Assembly: GCA_030149595.1 (NCBI GenBank)
Contig: JASFBI010000074.1
Span: 1 to 7,684, forward strand
Direction of reading: 5' to 3'
Source: Desulfobacterales bacterium
Lineage (GTDB): Bacteria > Desulfobacterota > Desulfobacteria > Desulfobacterales > DAOWNP01
DNA length: 7,684 bases
Positions 1 to 7,275 of this stretch are shown piece by piece. Under the pieces are notes generated by a model that saw only the letters and a list, made by a program, of their open reading frames with translations, was not told the origin of the DNA and made no database searches. Each line of letters begins with the position of its first letter. Position 1 is the first letter of the stretch. Made by a program: the position numbers and the translations under genes.

Positions 1-1743
1 TTTTATATTTTCTATAGCTGCAGCAGATATGAAGCTATCGTTGTTTAATCGAATCAATTTGCCTTGATCAGCAAGATAATTCAAAATTTTACTAATTTCA
101 TATTTATTGAAGTTGTTATTGCGGTTTCTGCAAAAACCTCCAGATGTAAATGGTGACAATCCACTTTTTTTTGCATAGCCTATCAAAATTTCAATTAAGT
201 TATCACGGGATTTATAAAGCTCGGCTAAAAATTCAGGAACTACAAAACCGCTTTTGTATTTTATAAGCTTTTTTTTTTCACACAAATCAAAAAGCAATAT
301 CTGAAATAGTGAATCATCAAGAACAGGGTTAAACTGTTTCCTGATTTCTTCTTTATTGACTGATTGCAATAGAGAGCTTTGCGATAAAATGTTTTTTATT
401 ATATTCGGAATTTTAGTAAACATTTCAAGATACAACTCTTTTAAAAAAAACCTGTTTTCACTAAAAGCTATTACTTTACGTTTTTTAATCATAATCGTAA
501 TTTTTTGTCTTATTTTTGGCAAAGGAAAACCGCTGTGCCTGCTTATTTTTTCATCTGTGATTAGTTTGCCTGGATTACTTTTGAAATAGCAGGTTATAAT
601 ATCATCCAGGTTTCCCTGCTGTACTGCTTTAAGATATGGTAAAATTTCAAATTCTTTGGCAGCTCTGTATTTTTTTTGCGTAGTCTGAATGACTGTTCCT
701 CCTCCTATGGTTGTATGACTATTTAAAGAACAAATGATAAAGTTGTCATTGGGCATAGCAGGCAAAGGTGATTTTACCCGAAGCTGAGCTAACCCAGCTT
801 CTCCAGGTTCAAGCTTTTGTTTTTGCATAAGAACTACTGTTGCACTGGAAACAAGCGTACCTAAATACAGTCGGATCCGCTGTTTGTTTTTCAAAGCTTT
901 GCATACCTTGATTTCCACATTCAAAAAACAGGTAATATCTATGGAATCGCTTTTAAGCAAAGCCATGCCGAGATCTATTTTTTTAAGCGGAATCTTAGGC
1001 AAATTAATACCGACTCTTTGTCCTGCAACTGCCTTGTTTTCCCTTTTTCCATGCACTTCAAGAGACCTTGCTTTTGTTTTATGGAAAGAAGGTGCAAGAT
1101 ACAGCAAATCATCCTGAGATACACTTCCGGATAAAATTGTGCCGCATACAACTGTCCCAAAGCCGGAAAATCCACACACCTTGTCTATCCAAAGTCGAAA
1201 AAAAGCATCCTTGTCTTTTCCTTTGGTTTTTTCAATTTCCTTAAAAATTTCCTTAAAAATTTTTTCTTTACCATTACTATTAACAGCAGAAAATGGAATT
1301 ATTGGTTTATCAAAAAGAAGTGTTTTTTTGATTTCATCTCTGATTTCAAGCTCTGCTATTTCAAGAAGTTCTTTATCTACCAGATCTGATTTGCTCAATA
1401 CAATCATTCCGTATTTAATTTTCAGATATTTTAAAAGATTCAGATGTTCCAAGGTTTGTGGCATTATTCCATCATCTGCAGCCACAACAAGGATAATCAT
1501 ATCAACAGCGGAAAGTCCCCTTATGGCATTTTTTAAATAAGCACTGTGACCTGGTATATCAATAAAAGCTATCTGTTTTCCTGAGGCTAAGTTATGTGCT
1601 GTGATTTCAGATTCTATTGATACCTCAGTTTGTTTTTCATTATTACAAAAATCTGTGTCAACTGATGTCAAACATCGTACAAGTGATGTTTTCCCATGAC
1701 CTGTATGTCCTGCAACGCCTATTGTGATATGGTTTTCATTCAT
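1..1743 (-). CDS. selB: Selenocysteine-specific elongation factor SelB, 3' end outside window
   Basis: SelB is the EF-Tu-like GTPase that brings Sec-tRNA to the ribosome at UGA codons marked by a SECIS hairpin. My translation is open for 581 codons from ATG at 1743 to the window edge, with no internal stop or frameshift. A GTPase domain comes first: P-loop GHTGHGKT (residues 12-19), G3 DIPGH (62-66), G4 SKSD (117-120) and a G5-like SA at 152-153. EF-Tu-like beta-barrel domains follow from about residue 181, with GFGTVVCGT resembling the SelB domain II start. A long C-terminal part matches the winged-helix region. By comparison with E. coli SelB (614 aa), about 50-60 residues, including the RNA-binding WH4, lie beyond position 1. 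AGGA sits 6 nt before the ATG. The GTPase motifs are divergent: D to G in the P-loop, switch I RGITI-type motif reduced to EVSIE, no E after PGH. It lies 82 bp after selC on the same strand, which supports the call. Confidence 0.93.
   Translation of the reverse strand, partial: MNENHITIGVAGHTGHGKTSLVRCLTSVDTDFCNNEKQTEVSIESEITAHNLASGKQIAFIDIPGHSAYLKNAIRGLSAVDMIILVVAADDGIMPQTLEHLNLLKYLKIKYGMIVLSKSDLVDKELLEIAELEIRDEIKKTLLFDKPIIPFSAVNSNGKEKIFKEIFKEIEKTKGKDKDAFFRLWIDKVCGFSGFGTVVCGTILSGSVSQDDLLYLAPSFHKTKARSLEVHGKRENKAVAGQRVGINLPKIPLKKIDLGMALLKSDSIDITCFLNVEIKVCKALKNKQRIRLYLGTLVSSATVVLMQKQKLEPGEAGLAQLRVKSPLPAMPNDNFIICSLNSHTTIGGGTVIQTTQKKYRAAKEFEILPYLKAVQQGNLDDIITCYFKSNPGKLITDEKISRHSGFPLPKIRQKITIMIKKRKVIAFSENRFFLKELYLEMFTKIPNIIKNILSQSSLLQSVNKEEIRKQFNPVLDDSLFQILLFDLCEKKKLIKYKSGFVVPEFLAELYKSRDNLIEILIGYAKKSGLSPFTSGGFCRNRNNNFNKYEISKILNYLADQGKLIRLNNDSFISAAAIENIK
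1234..1257. repeat. Two-copy 12-bp tandem repeat inside selB
   Basis: The unit aatttccttaaa occurs twice head to tail, followed by a partial third copy. On the coding strand it gives the duplicated peptide FKEIFKEI (about residues 163-170 of SelB), in the linker between the GTPase domain and domain II. The frame is kept. It looks like a small slippage duplication. Confidence 0.8.
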
Positions 1744-1825
1744 ATTGTCCTAAGCTCACTAACTTAACTTGTAACACCTTAAGATATATTGATTTAATAT
1801 TTCCCATACATTCAAATCATTTTTT

Positions 1826-1918
1826 TGGAGAGGGTAAGGGGAATCGAACCTCCTCACCGCTTTTCACACGGAGCATACAGATTTGAAGTCCGCAGGGTGC
1901 CCAGCACCATTACCCTCC
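1826..1918 (-). tRNA. selC: tRNA-Sec (anticodon TCA)
   Basis: This is the UGA-decoding selenocysteine tRNA. The anticodon loop is CTTCAAA at 1888-1882 with anticodon TCA at 1886-1884, on a 6-bp stem that contains two G-U pairs. The acceptor arm GAGGGTAA (1917-1910) pairs perfectly with TTACCCTC (1837-1830), an 8-bp arm typical of bacterial tRNA-Sec. There is a long variable arm (about 1875-1854) and a T-loop TTCGATT. CCA appears encoded at 1828-1826, which would leave T at 1829 as discriminator. Starting at G1918 instead gives a G-U first pair, so the ends are uncertain by one base. The T-stem has an A-C mismatch (1851/1839), and the D-stem is 4-5 bp rather than the usual 6. These oddities do not outweigh the anticodon, the 8-bp acceptor and the adjacent selB. 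Confidence 0.95.
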
Positions 1919-1942
1919 TTATTACCTAAAATAATTTAAACA

Positions 1943-1982
1943 GCAGAGGTTTTGCCAGTAACCTTGTTTGCCATATCTCTGC
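1943..1982. other. Inverted repeat between mvhD and selC
   Basis: gcagag at 1943-1948 is complementary to ctctgc at 1977-1982, with a 28-base loop. There is no T-tract after it on the minus strand, so it is not a convincing terminator. It could be a processing or spacer structure ahead of the tRNA, or chance. Confidence 0.3.
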
Positions 1983-2010
1983 CTATTACCATAACGATCT
2001 GTTTATTAAA

Positions 2011-2448
2011 TCATCTGACATAAGCACCTCCTGTATGTTTATCAAAGTATTTTGAAGGTCCTAAAATTTTCACCTGCTTAATTACTTCATTTGCAACCTG
2101 TGCAAATTTTACTCCTTCGGCTGATGAAATCCATGAAAAATGTAGTCTGTTTTTTTCAATTCCCATAAATTCAATCATATTTTTAAGCAAAATAAATTTC
2201 CTGCGTGCATAATAATTACCTGATATATAATGACAGTCGCCAGGATGACATCCAGATACCCATACCCCATCAAAACCATTTTTTAGTGAATAAAGAATCA
2301 TTTTCGGCGTTATACGGCCAGAACAGGGTACACGGATTATACGCATATTGGGCGGATATTGAAAACGGCTTACACCAGCAAGATCCGCAGCACCATAGCT
2401 GCACCAGTTACACAAAAATGTTATTATTTTAGGTTCATACTCTGCCAT
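2011..2448 (-). CDS. mvhD: MvhD-type [2Fe-2S] electron-transfer subunit
   Basis: This is a 145-residue MvhD-family protein, the small subunit that passes electrons from a hydrogenase, formate dehydrogenase or other donor to HdrA. It has the family's hallmark motifs: FLCNWCSYGAADLAG (C13, C16), VPCSGRI (C42) and SGCHPGDCHY (C67, C72). These five cysteines are available for the [2Fe-2S] cluster. The length is about that of stand-alone MvhD, and the end (KILGP plus a short tail) is where the family normally stops. In some relatives, such as methanococcal VhuD and BamF, a cysteine is replaced by selenocysteine; here all five are Cys. AAGGAGG (2453-2459) lies 4 nt before the ATG. The gene follows hdrA by 44 bp. 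No hydrogenase or dehydrogenase subunit is in the window, so the electron donor is unknown. Cytoplasmic, with no signal peptide or membrane segment. Confidence 0.94.
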   Translation of the reverse strand: MAEYEPKIITFLCNWCSYGAADLAGVSRFQYPPNMRIIRVPCSGRITPKMILYSLKNGFDGVWVSGCHPGDCHYISGNYYARRKFILLKNMIEFMGIEKNRLHFSWISSAEGVKFAQVANEVIKQVKILGPSKYFDKHTGGAYVR

Positions 2449-2492
2449 ATATCCTCCTTAAAAGTCCCTTTAACATAGAGTAAATTAAAAAA

Positions 2493-5400
2493 TTAAGCGC
2501 ATTCAATCATCGCCATAATTTGTGATTCCTCAAACCCTTTTAAATGCAAGGCGCCAGAACGGCAAGAGGCAACGCATACGCCGCACCCCTTACATAGAAC
2601 AGGGTTTATTTCTGATTTGCCGCTATTTTGCCCCTCTTCAGCAAAAGCTGGGGCGTTAAAAGGACATACTGAAATGCAGACTCCACAACTGCTGCAAAAT
2701 GATGGATTTACAATTGCCACAGTTCCGCTTGTATTGATCGTTTTTTGGACTAAAAGACGTGTGGCACTTGATGCTGCAGCCTGAGCCTGGGCAATGGATT
2801 CATCAATGGGTTTGGGATAGTGCGCCAAACCACATAAAAATACACCATCTGTGGCAAAATCAGATGGTGCAAGTTTAACATGGGCTTCAGCAAAAAAACC
2901 ATCATCATTCACAGGTATCTTGAAAAACTGTGAAAGCTGTTCATTTTTTGCAGGCACTATAGATGTGGCAAGTGTTAAAAGATCTGCTTTGATGGTAACA
3001 GGGGTTTGCAGAATATGATCTGTTACTTCGATTTTCAGTCCATTTTGAACTTTTGTTACTTTTGGTTTATTATCAACATTGTACCGGATGAATATGACAC
3101 CTTTTTCCCTGGCTTGCTGATAGAGTATTTCCTTCTCACCATATGTTCTGATGTCTCTGTAAAGTATAAATATGTTCATGTGAGGGTTCAGTTTTTTAAG
3201 GTGAAGAGCACCTGCAATGGAATGAGTACAGCAAATCCTGCTGCAATAAGGTCTTTCAGGTTCTCTTGACCCTACACACTGAATAAAAACAGCACAGTTG
3301 ATTTTATTCAGTGTATCTTTATCCTCTTTTAACTTTCTATCAAGTTCCAAACTGGTTATTATATTTGGACTTTTTCCGTATAAATATTCTTCGGGTTTAA
3401 GTTCTGAAGCACCTGTGGCTATGATTGTTACACCACTGGAAATGGTTTCAGAGCTGCGGTCTGATACTATTTTAGTTTCAAAATTACCTACAAAACCATT
3501 AACCTGCTTGATTTCGGCATTAAAATATGTGTGAATGTTTTCATGATTTTTTGTATCATGAATCATCTTTAAAAGACCTTTTTCAACTGATTCGCCTTTA
3601 GCTGTCTGGTACAGATGATTTGCTGTTCCTCCGAGTTTTGATTCATGTTCAATAAGATTAACTTTATATCCCTGATCAGCAAGGCCTTTGGCAGCAGCCA
3701 TTCCAGATATACCGCCTCCTATTACCAGAGCACTCTGGTTAATGTTAAGTCTGGCTTCTTTAAGGGGCAAAAGTTGAGCAACTTTGGCAACTGCCATACG
3801 CACAAGATCTTTTGCTTTTTGGGTTGCGGCTTCAGGATAATTTTTATGTACCCATGACCCATGATTTCTTATATTGACCATCTCAAACAGGTACTTATTC
3901 AGTCCAGCATTTAAAAGCGTTTCCTGAAAAAGAGGATCATGGGTACGCGGAGTACATGCTGCCACAATAACGCGATTAAGATTTTTCTCTTTTATGAGAT
4001 TTGTAATTGTATCCTGAGTATCCTGGGAACAAGAATATATGTTGTCTGCAACATGCTCCACAAAGGGAAGATCAGATGCAAAATCACGAACAGCTGGTAC
4101 ATCTATGACATTGCCGATATTAATTCCGCAGTGACATACAAATACTCCGATTCTTGGTCTATCACCACTTATATTCTTTTCTTCCGGAATGATGACTGTT
4201 TTGTTAAGAGTATTTCTGCCTTCCACAAGAGATACTCCTGCACAAAGGGCAGCACTGCCGGCTTCAATAACTGTCTGGGGAATATCCTTAGGCCCCTGAA
4301 AAGCTCCGCATACAAATATTCCTTTTTTTGTAGTTGCAACAGGATTAAATGTTTCTGTCTTGCAAAAACCATTTAAAGTAAGTTCAATTCCAATTTTTTT
4401 AGCAAACTTTTTTTCACCTTCGGAAATTTCCATACCCACCGAAAGAACAACAATATCGAAAATATCTGACTGATATTGCCCGGATTCTTCATGAATGTAA
4501 TTTATAAGCTGCCCTTTTTCAGCTGTGCCATTAGGAATTACAGAATGAACTTTACATCTTATAAATTTAATTCCATATTTATCTTTTGCTTCATTGTAGC
4601 AATTTTCAAAACCTTTGCCATGGGTTCTCATATCCATATAAAAAATGGCACATTCAAGGCCAGGATCATGTTCCTTTGCAATTATTGCCTGTTTGATAGC
4701 ATACATGCAGCATACAGACGAGCAGTGACTGTTCTCACATGTATTTGTATCACGGGACCCTACACATTGGAGCCATGCAATTTTTTTAGGCTCGTTATAA
4801 TCAGATATACGTATAATATGTCCCTTATTTGGGCCAGATGCGGAAAGAAGCCTTTCAAACTCAATAGAAGTTACGACATCAGGATTATTGTCATAGGCAT
4901 AATTAAGTTTACCAGAAGGATCATAGGCCGAAAAGCCAGAGGCAAGAATAATGGAGCCGACATTAATTGAAAATGTTTTATCTTTATCATCATAATTTAT
5001 TGCCCCAGAAGGACATACTTTTTCACAGAGACCGCATTTTCCCTTTGTTAGTTTTAAGCAGTACCTGGGGTCAATGGAAAACTTTAAAGGAACAGACTGT
5101 GGATAGGGGACATATATTGCTTTTCTTTTTGCAAGGCTTTTATTGTATAAATCATCAACTTTTATTGGACATTTTTCAGAGCAGACTCCACATGCAATGC
5201 ATTTATCCATATCCACATATCTTGCTTGCTGAAATATTTTTACTTTGAAATTGCCTTTTTCCCCCTGCACATCCTGAATTTCTGCAAGTGTCACAAGTTT
5301 GATGTTGATATGTCTGCCCACTTCAACAAGTTTTGGACTCATAATGCACATGGAACAGTCATTTGTGGGAAATGTCTTGTCCAGTTGGGACATTACACCT

Positions 5401-5522
5401 CCTATTGAGGGCGTTTTCTCAACCATATACACATAATATCCTGAATTGGCTAAATCCAGAGCAGCTTGAATTCCACCGATTCCACCACCTGTAATCAGAA
5501 CAGATCCTATGACTTTAGACAT
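2493..5522 (-). CDS. hdrA: Double-length HdrA-type FAD/iron-sulfur electron-transfer protein
   Basis: This 1009-residue HdrA-family flavoprotein is the subunit that splits or confurcates electrons in heterodisulfide-reductase-type complexes. The N-terminal half (1-435) is a thioredoxin-reductase-like FAD module: GGGIGG at 12-17, NDCSMC at 54-59, an inserted 2[4Fe-4S] ferredoxin (C108/111/114/118 and C155/163/166/170), and the HdrA-specific cluster motif C253, C267, C271-C272. A second unit follows: the HdrA N-terminal domain (CHCG at 463-466, C498, AACTP at 521-525), a second FAD fold (GGGISG at 602-607), a second cluster motif (C749, C760, C764-C765), and a C-terminal ferredoxin (C943/946/949/953 and C977/980/983/987). 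Ordinary HdrA is about 650 residues with one FAD fold, so this is an HdrA-HdrA fusion of the kind found in Desulfobacterota and in BamE. The second FAD fold lacks the inserted ferredoxin and the CSMC motif. AAGGAG (5530-5535) lies 7 nt before the ATG. Cytoplasmic. Confidence 0.95.
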   Translation of the reverse strand: MSKVIGSVLITGGGIGGIQAALDLANSGYYVYMVEKTPSIGGVMSQLDKTFPTNDCSMCIMSPKLVEVGRHINIKLVTLAEIQDVQGEKGNFKVKIFQQARYVDMDKCIACGVCSEKCPIKVDDLYNKSLAKRKAIYVPYPQSVPLKFSIDPRYCLKLTKGKCGLCEKVCPSGAINYDDKDKTFSINVGSIILASGFSAYDPSGKLNYAYDNNPDVVTSIEFERLLSASGPNKGHIIRISDYNEPKKIAWLQCVGSRDTNTCENSHCSSVCCMYAIKQAIIAKEHDPGLECAIFYMDMRTHGKGFENCYNEAKDKYGIKFIRCKVHSVIPNGTAEKGQLINYIHEESGQYQSDIFDIVVLSVGMEISEGEKKFAKKIGIELTLNGFCKTETFNPVATTKKGIFVCGAFQGPKDIPQTVIEAGSAALCAGVSLVEGRNTLNKTVIIPEEKNISGDRPRIGVFVCHCGINIGNVIDVPAVRDFASDLPFVEHVADNIYSCSQDTQDTITNLIKEKNLNRVIVAACTPRTHDPLFQETLLNAGLNKYLFEMVNIRNHGSWVHKNYPEAATQKAKDLVRMAVAKVAQLLPLKEARLNINQSALVIGGGISGMAAAKGLADQGYKVNLIEHESKLGGTANHLYQTAKGESVEKGLLKMIHDTKNHENIHTYFNAEIKQVNGFVGNFETKIVSDRSSETISSGVTIIATGASELKPEEYLYGKSPNIITSLELDRKLKEDKDTLNKINCAVFIQCVGSREPERPYCSRICCTHSIAGALHLKKLNPHMNIFILYRDIRTYGEKEILYQQAREKGVIFIRYNVDNKPKVTKVQNGLKIEVTDHILQTPVTIKADLLTLATSIVPAKNEQLSQFFKIPVNDDGFFAEAHVKLAPSDFATDGVFLCGLAHYPKPIDESIAQAQAAASSATRLLVQKTINTSGTVAIVNPSFCSSCGVCISVCPFNAPAFAEEGQNSGKSEINPVLCKGCGVCVASCRSGALHLKGFEESQIMAMIECA

Positions 5523-5545
5523 ATTCTTTCTCCTTTTGTTATTTA

Positions 5546-6847
5546 TTACCCTGGCAGGTTTACTTCCAGAAGATCTGGCCCAAGATAGAGTCTTTCATTT
5601 TCGTTAAGGATCCCCAGTGATAATGCAATAAGAGTCCAAAGATGAATATTATGATAACCTGCATTATAGTGTTCCGACAGTTTGTGAATCTGATCATGGC
5701 AGTTATGGCAAGGCGTAATCACATAGCTTGCTTTTGTTTCAAGAATTTGTCTGTTTTTTATTTCACCAAATTTAAGGCGGGCTTCATTATATCCGGACTG
5801 AAGATATCCGCCGCCGCCTCCACAACAATAGTTGTTGGATTTGTTCGGAAACGTATCTATAAAATTATCTTCACCTGTACATTTTTTGATAACAAATCTT
5901 AAATCATCTGCAAGTGAATCGCCAAAACTTTTACGAATCAGGTTGCATGGGTCTTGAACTGTAAACTTGATTTTAAGATCTTTGTTCCAGTCAGAATTAA
6001 CTTTAAGTTTTCCTTGGCGTATCCATTTAGCATAGTATTTTACTATTGGTTCTATTTCCAGATCGGTTTCAATACCAAAACGTTTTTGCCCCATCCAGAC
6101 AGAAAAAGTCGAATGCCCGCATTCTGTATTAAGATAGACTTTGCAGCCAAGATTCATTGCGGATAAAATCGTATTTGATGTGACATGTTTCCAGCTTTCA
6201 TCATCTGCAAGAAACATACAGTAATTTTCACCGCCCCAGCCTACAGTACTATATGTCCAGTCGGCTTGGACAATATCAAGAATTTTCCACAAAGGAGCCA
6301 TCTCTTCAGGTTCAATACCAGGCTCCCTTGAATTCTGGCTTAAAAAAAAATGAGCTCCCTTTTTGTTTATAGGTGCTTTTAGATTTTTCCATTCAGGCTG
6401 GTTTTCCTGAACCTCTTCAAGGACATCATTTACTACCCATTCAAAGTCTTCTTCTGAAGTTCCCATGGCACTGCCACTTTGGTTTCTTAATGCCATATCA
6501 CATGATCCAAGTATTCCTTTGGGTCTCTCTTTTCTAGGCCAAAGATTTCTTGCTTCATAAATTATAGCGGAAATATTAATCTCCATTGGACAAACATATG
6601 TGCATCTTGTACACATACTGCAAATCCAGACCCAGGGATGCCCTACAATTTCTTTGTCAAGACCCAAAACAACCATGCGTATAAATTTACGAGGATCAAT
6701 ACATTCCAACCCTGTTGCAGGACATCCTTAAGAACATGCACCACAAGTGAGACATAAATTCAGGTTTGCTCCATTCGGAATCATATTCATTAATTTATCT
6801 TTAAAACCTGTCTTCCATTCATCTCCGATTATTAGAGTGTCACTCAT
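5546..6847 (-). CDS. HdrD/TmcB/BamD-like ferredoxin plus CCG-domain protein, interrupted by in-frame TAA
   Basis: If the TAA at codon 40 is ignored, this is a 433-residue protein of the HdrC-HdrB fusion type (HdrD, DsrK, TmcB, BamD relatives). Such proteins take electrons from HdrA and reduce a disulfide or another acceptor at a special iron-sulfur centre. The N-terminus has two [4Fe-4S] motifs: C32, C35, C38, C42 and C76, C79, C82, C86. The C-terminal half has a CCG domain with C301, CCGGGGG at 341-347, and CHNC at 380-383. The first CCG-like repeat is reduced (C210 and ECGH around 242-245). The start is ATG 6847, fixed by the strong AAGGGGA 6 nt upstream. Similarity continues across the TAA in the same frame. 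A restart at TTG 6709 would give 387 residues without the first cluster motif. It may be a real nonsense mutation, a sequencing error or, least likely, readthrough. hdrA follows after 23 bp. The exact substrate cannot be told. Confidence 0.85.
6728..6730 (-). other. In-frame TAA within first [4Fe-4S] motif
   Basis: The frame reads CLTCGACS, then TAA, then GCPATGLE. The flanking residues form a canonical CxxCxxCxxxCP motif, so the stop replaces one non-ligand residue between the third and fourth cysteines (Ser, Ala or Gly is usual there). A single change from TCA (Ser) would produce it. TAA serves as the normal stop of this gene and of hdrA, which argues against general TAA reassignment. Confidence 0.9.
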
Positions 6848-6853
6848 GTTTAT

Positions 6854-6860
6854 TCCCCTT
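6854..6860 (-). promoter_or_regulatory. Ribosome binding site of the first operon gene
   Basis: AAGGGGA lies 6 nt before ATG 6847. It shows that translation is meant to start upstream of the TAA at codon 40, not at the TTG at 6709, which has only weak purine-rich sequence before it. Confidence 0.75.
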
Positions 6861-7000
6861 TCTATAATTTTTTATGCACAACCTGATTAAAGGCTTTTTT
6901 ATAATTAGCTGCTTTGTATCAGAAAAAATGTTTGATTCTAATTTAAAAAGCTGATGCATTATTAAAATTCAACCCGCGGGCTGCGTAGCCGTATAATCTG

Positions 7001-7022
7001 TAAGCTTTTAACAATAAGCTTA
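7001..7022. repeat. Inverted repeat, 7-bp stem
   Basis: TAAGCTT (7001-7007) and AAGCTTA (7016-7022) flank an 8-base loop. No T-tract follows on either strand. It would be part of the operon's 5' leader RNA if the upstream promoters are used. Confidence 0.45.
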
Positions 7023-7154
7023 GACATAAGATTACATCGGCCGATTTATCCAAACTGATTGTTTGATAAAAAAAAGAGCATTTTTCATCAAAAACAAAAA
7101 ATATGGCAATCGTTTTTTATATTAGAATTTGCAGGAAAGACCTGAAAGGAATAG

Positions 7155-7174
7155 TATCTTTATTATTAAAGATA
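7155..7174. repeat. Inverted repeat, 7-bp stem
   Basis: TATCTTT (7155-7161) and AAAGATA (7168-7174) flank the loop ATTATT. It lies 13 bp downstream, in the minus direction, of the large folded element at 7188-7274. The minus strand has no U-tract after it. Confidence 0.45.
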
Positions 7175-7187
7175 GATAAATGGCACT

Positions 7188-7274
7188 TGTGACAATCTTT
7201 CGGTAATACCTGCTTTTACCAACCCGTGGTAGTGTAGGTAAAAACTGCTCAGGTGAAGCCGAAAAATTGATACA
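7188..7274 (-). ncRNA. Strong 87-nt folded element in operon leader, family unknown
   Basis: Nested complementary blocks make one long imperfect hairpin. The base stem 7188-7203 pairs with 7259-7274 (14 of 16 positions, including TTTCGG with CCGAAA). Next come ACCTG 7208-7212 with CAGGT 7250-7254, then TTTTACC 7214-7220 with GGTAAAA 7237-7243, capped by a 16-base loop. An alternative small hairpin, 7217-7221 with 7227-7231 around a 5-base loop, competes with the innermost stem. No T-tract follows on either strand, so it is not a simple terminator. Both candidate promoters upstream would transcribe it as part of the operon's leader. I do not recognise a known riboswitch family. A regulatory RNA, a SECIS-like SelB-binding element or a miniature transposon-like repeat are all possible, and the strand is inferred from the promoters. 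Confidence 0.5.
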
Positions 7275-7275
7275 T
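7216..7275 (-). CDS. Possible leader mini-ORF with internal UGA
   Basis: ATG at 7275 is preceded 9 nt upstream by AGGAAG (7285-7290). It opens the eight-codon frame MYQFFGFT, which ends in TGA at 7251-7249. If the UGA were read through, ten more codons (AVFTYTTTGW) follow to TAA at 7218-7216. The frame lies in the 5' arm and loop of the folded element, as in attenuators or recoding elements. It is too short for coding statistics and may be chance. Confidence 0.2.

Noticed and set aside
884..1540. Open frames on both strands overlapping selB
   Set aside because: The selB frame is continuous here with conserved domain II motifs; the others are out-of-frame or antisense shadows.
1936..2013. UGA stop of mvhD followed by 24 more in-frame codons to TAA, possible C-terminal selenocysteine extension
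   Set aside because: MvhD proteins normally end near here, the extension resembles no family motif, and 24 open codons are not unusual by chance. The 1943-1982 inverted repeat has a long loop unlike a bacterial SECIS.
2205..6166. Open frames on the plus strand opposite mvhD, hdrA and the CCG-domain gene, up to 164 codons
   Set aside because: They lie antisense to genes with clear family motifs, lack ribosome binding sites with family-like products, and show no recognisable domains.
6728..6730. Selenocysteine or pyrrolysine at the in-frame stop of the first gene
   Set aside because: The codon is TAA. Selenocysteine uses TGA and pyrrolysine uses TAG, and TAA ends this gene and hdrA normally.
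7064..7105. T5/A5 hairpin followed by a run of eight T on the minus strand, possible leader terminator
   Set aside because: The stem is only A-T pairs and too weak. Such runs are frequent in this AT-rich stretch.
7181..7196. TGGCAC resembling a sigma54 -24 element
   Set aside because: The needed TTGCW -12 element at the correct spacing is absent, and the site faces away from the operon.
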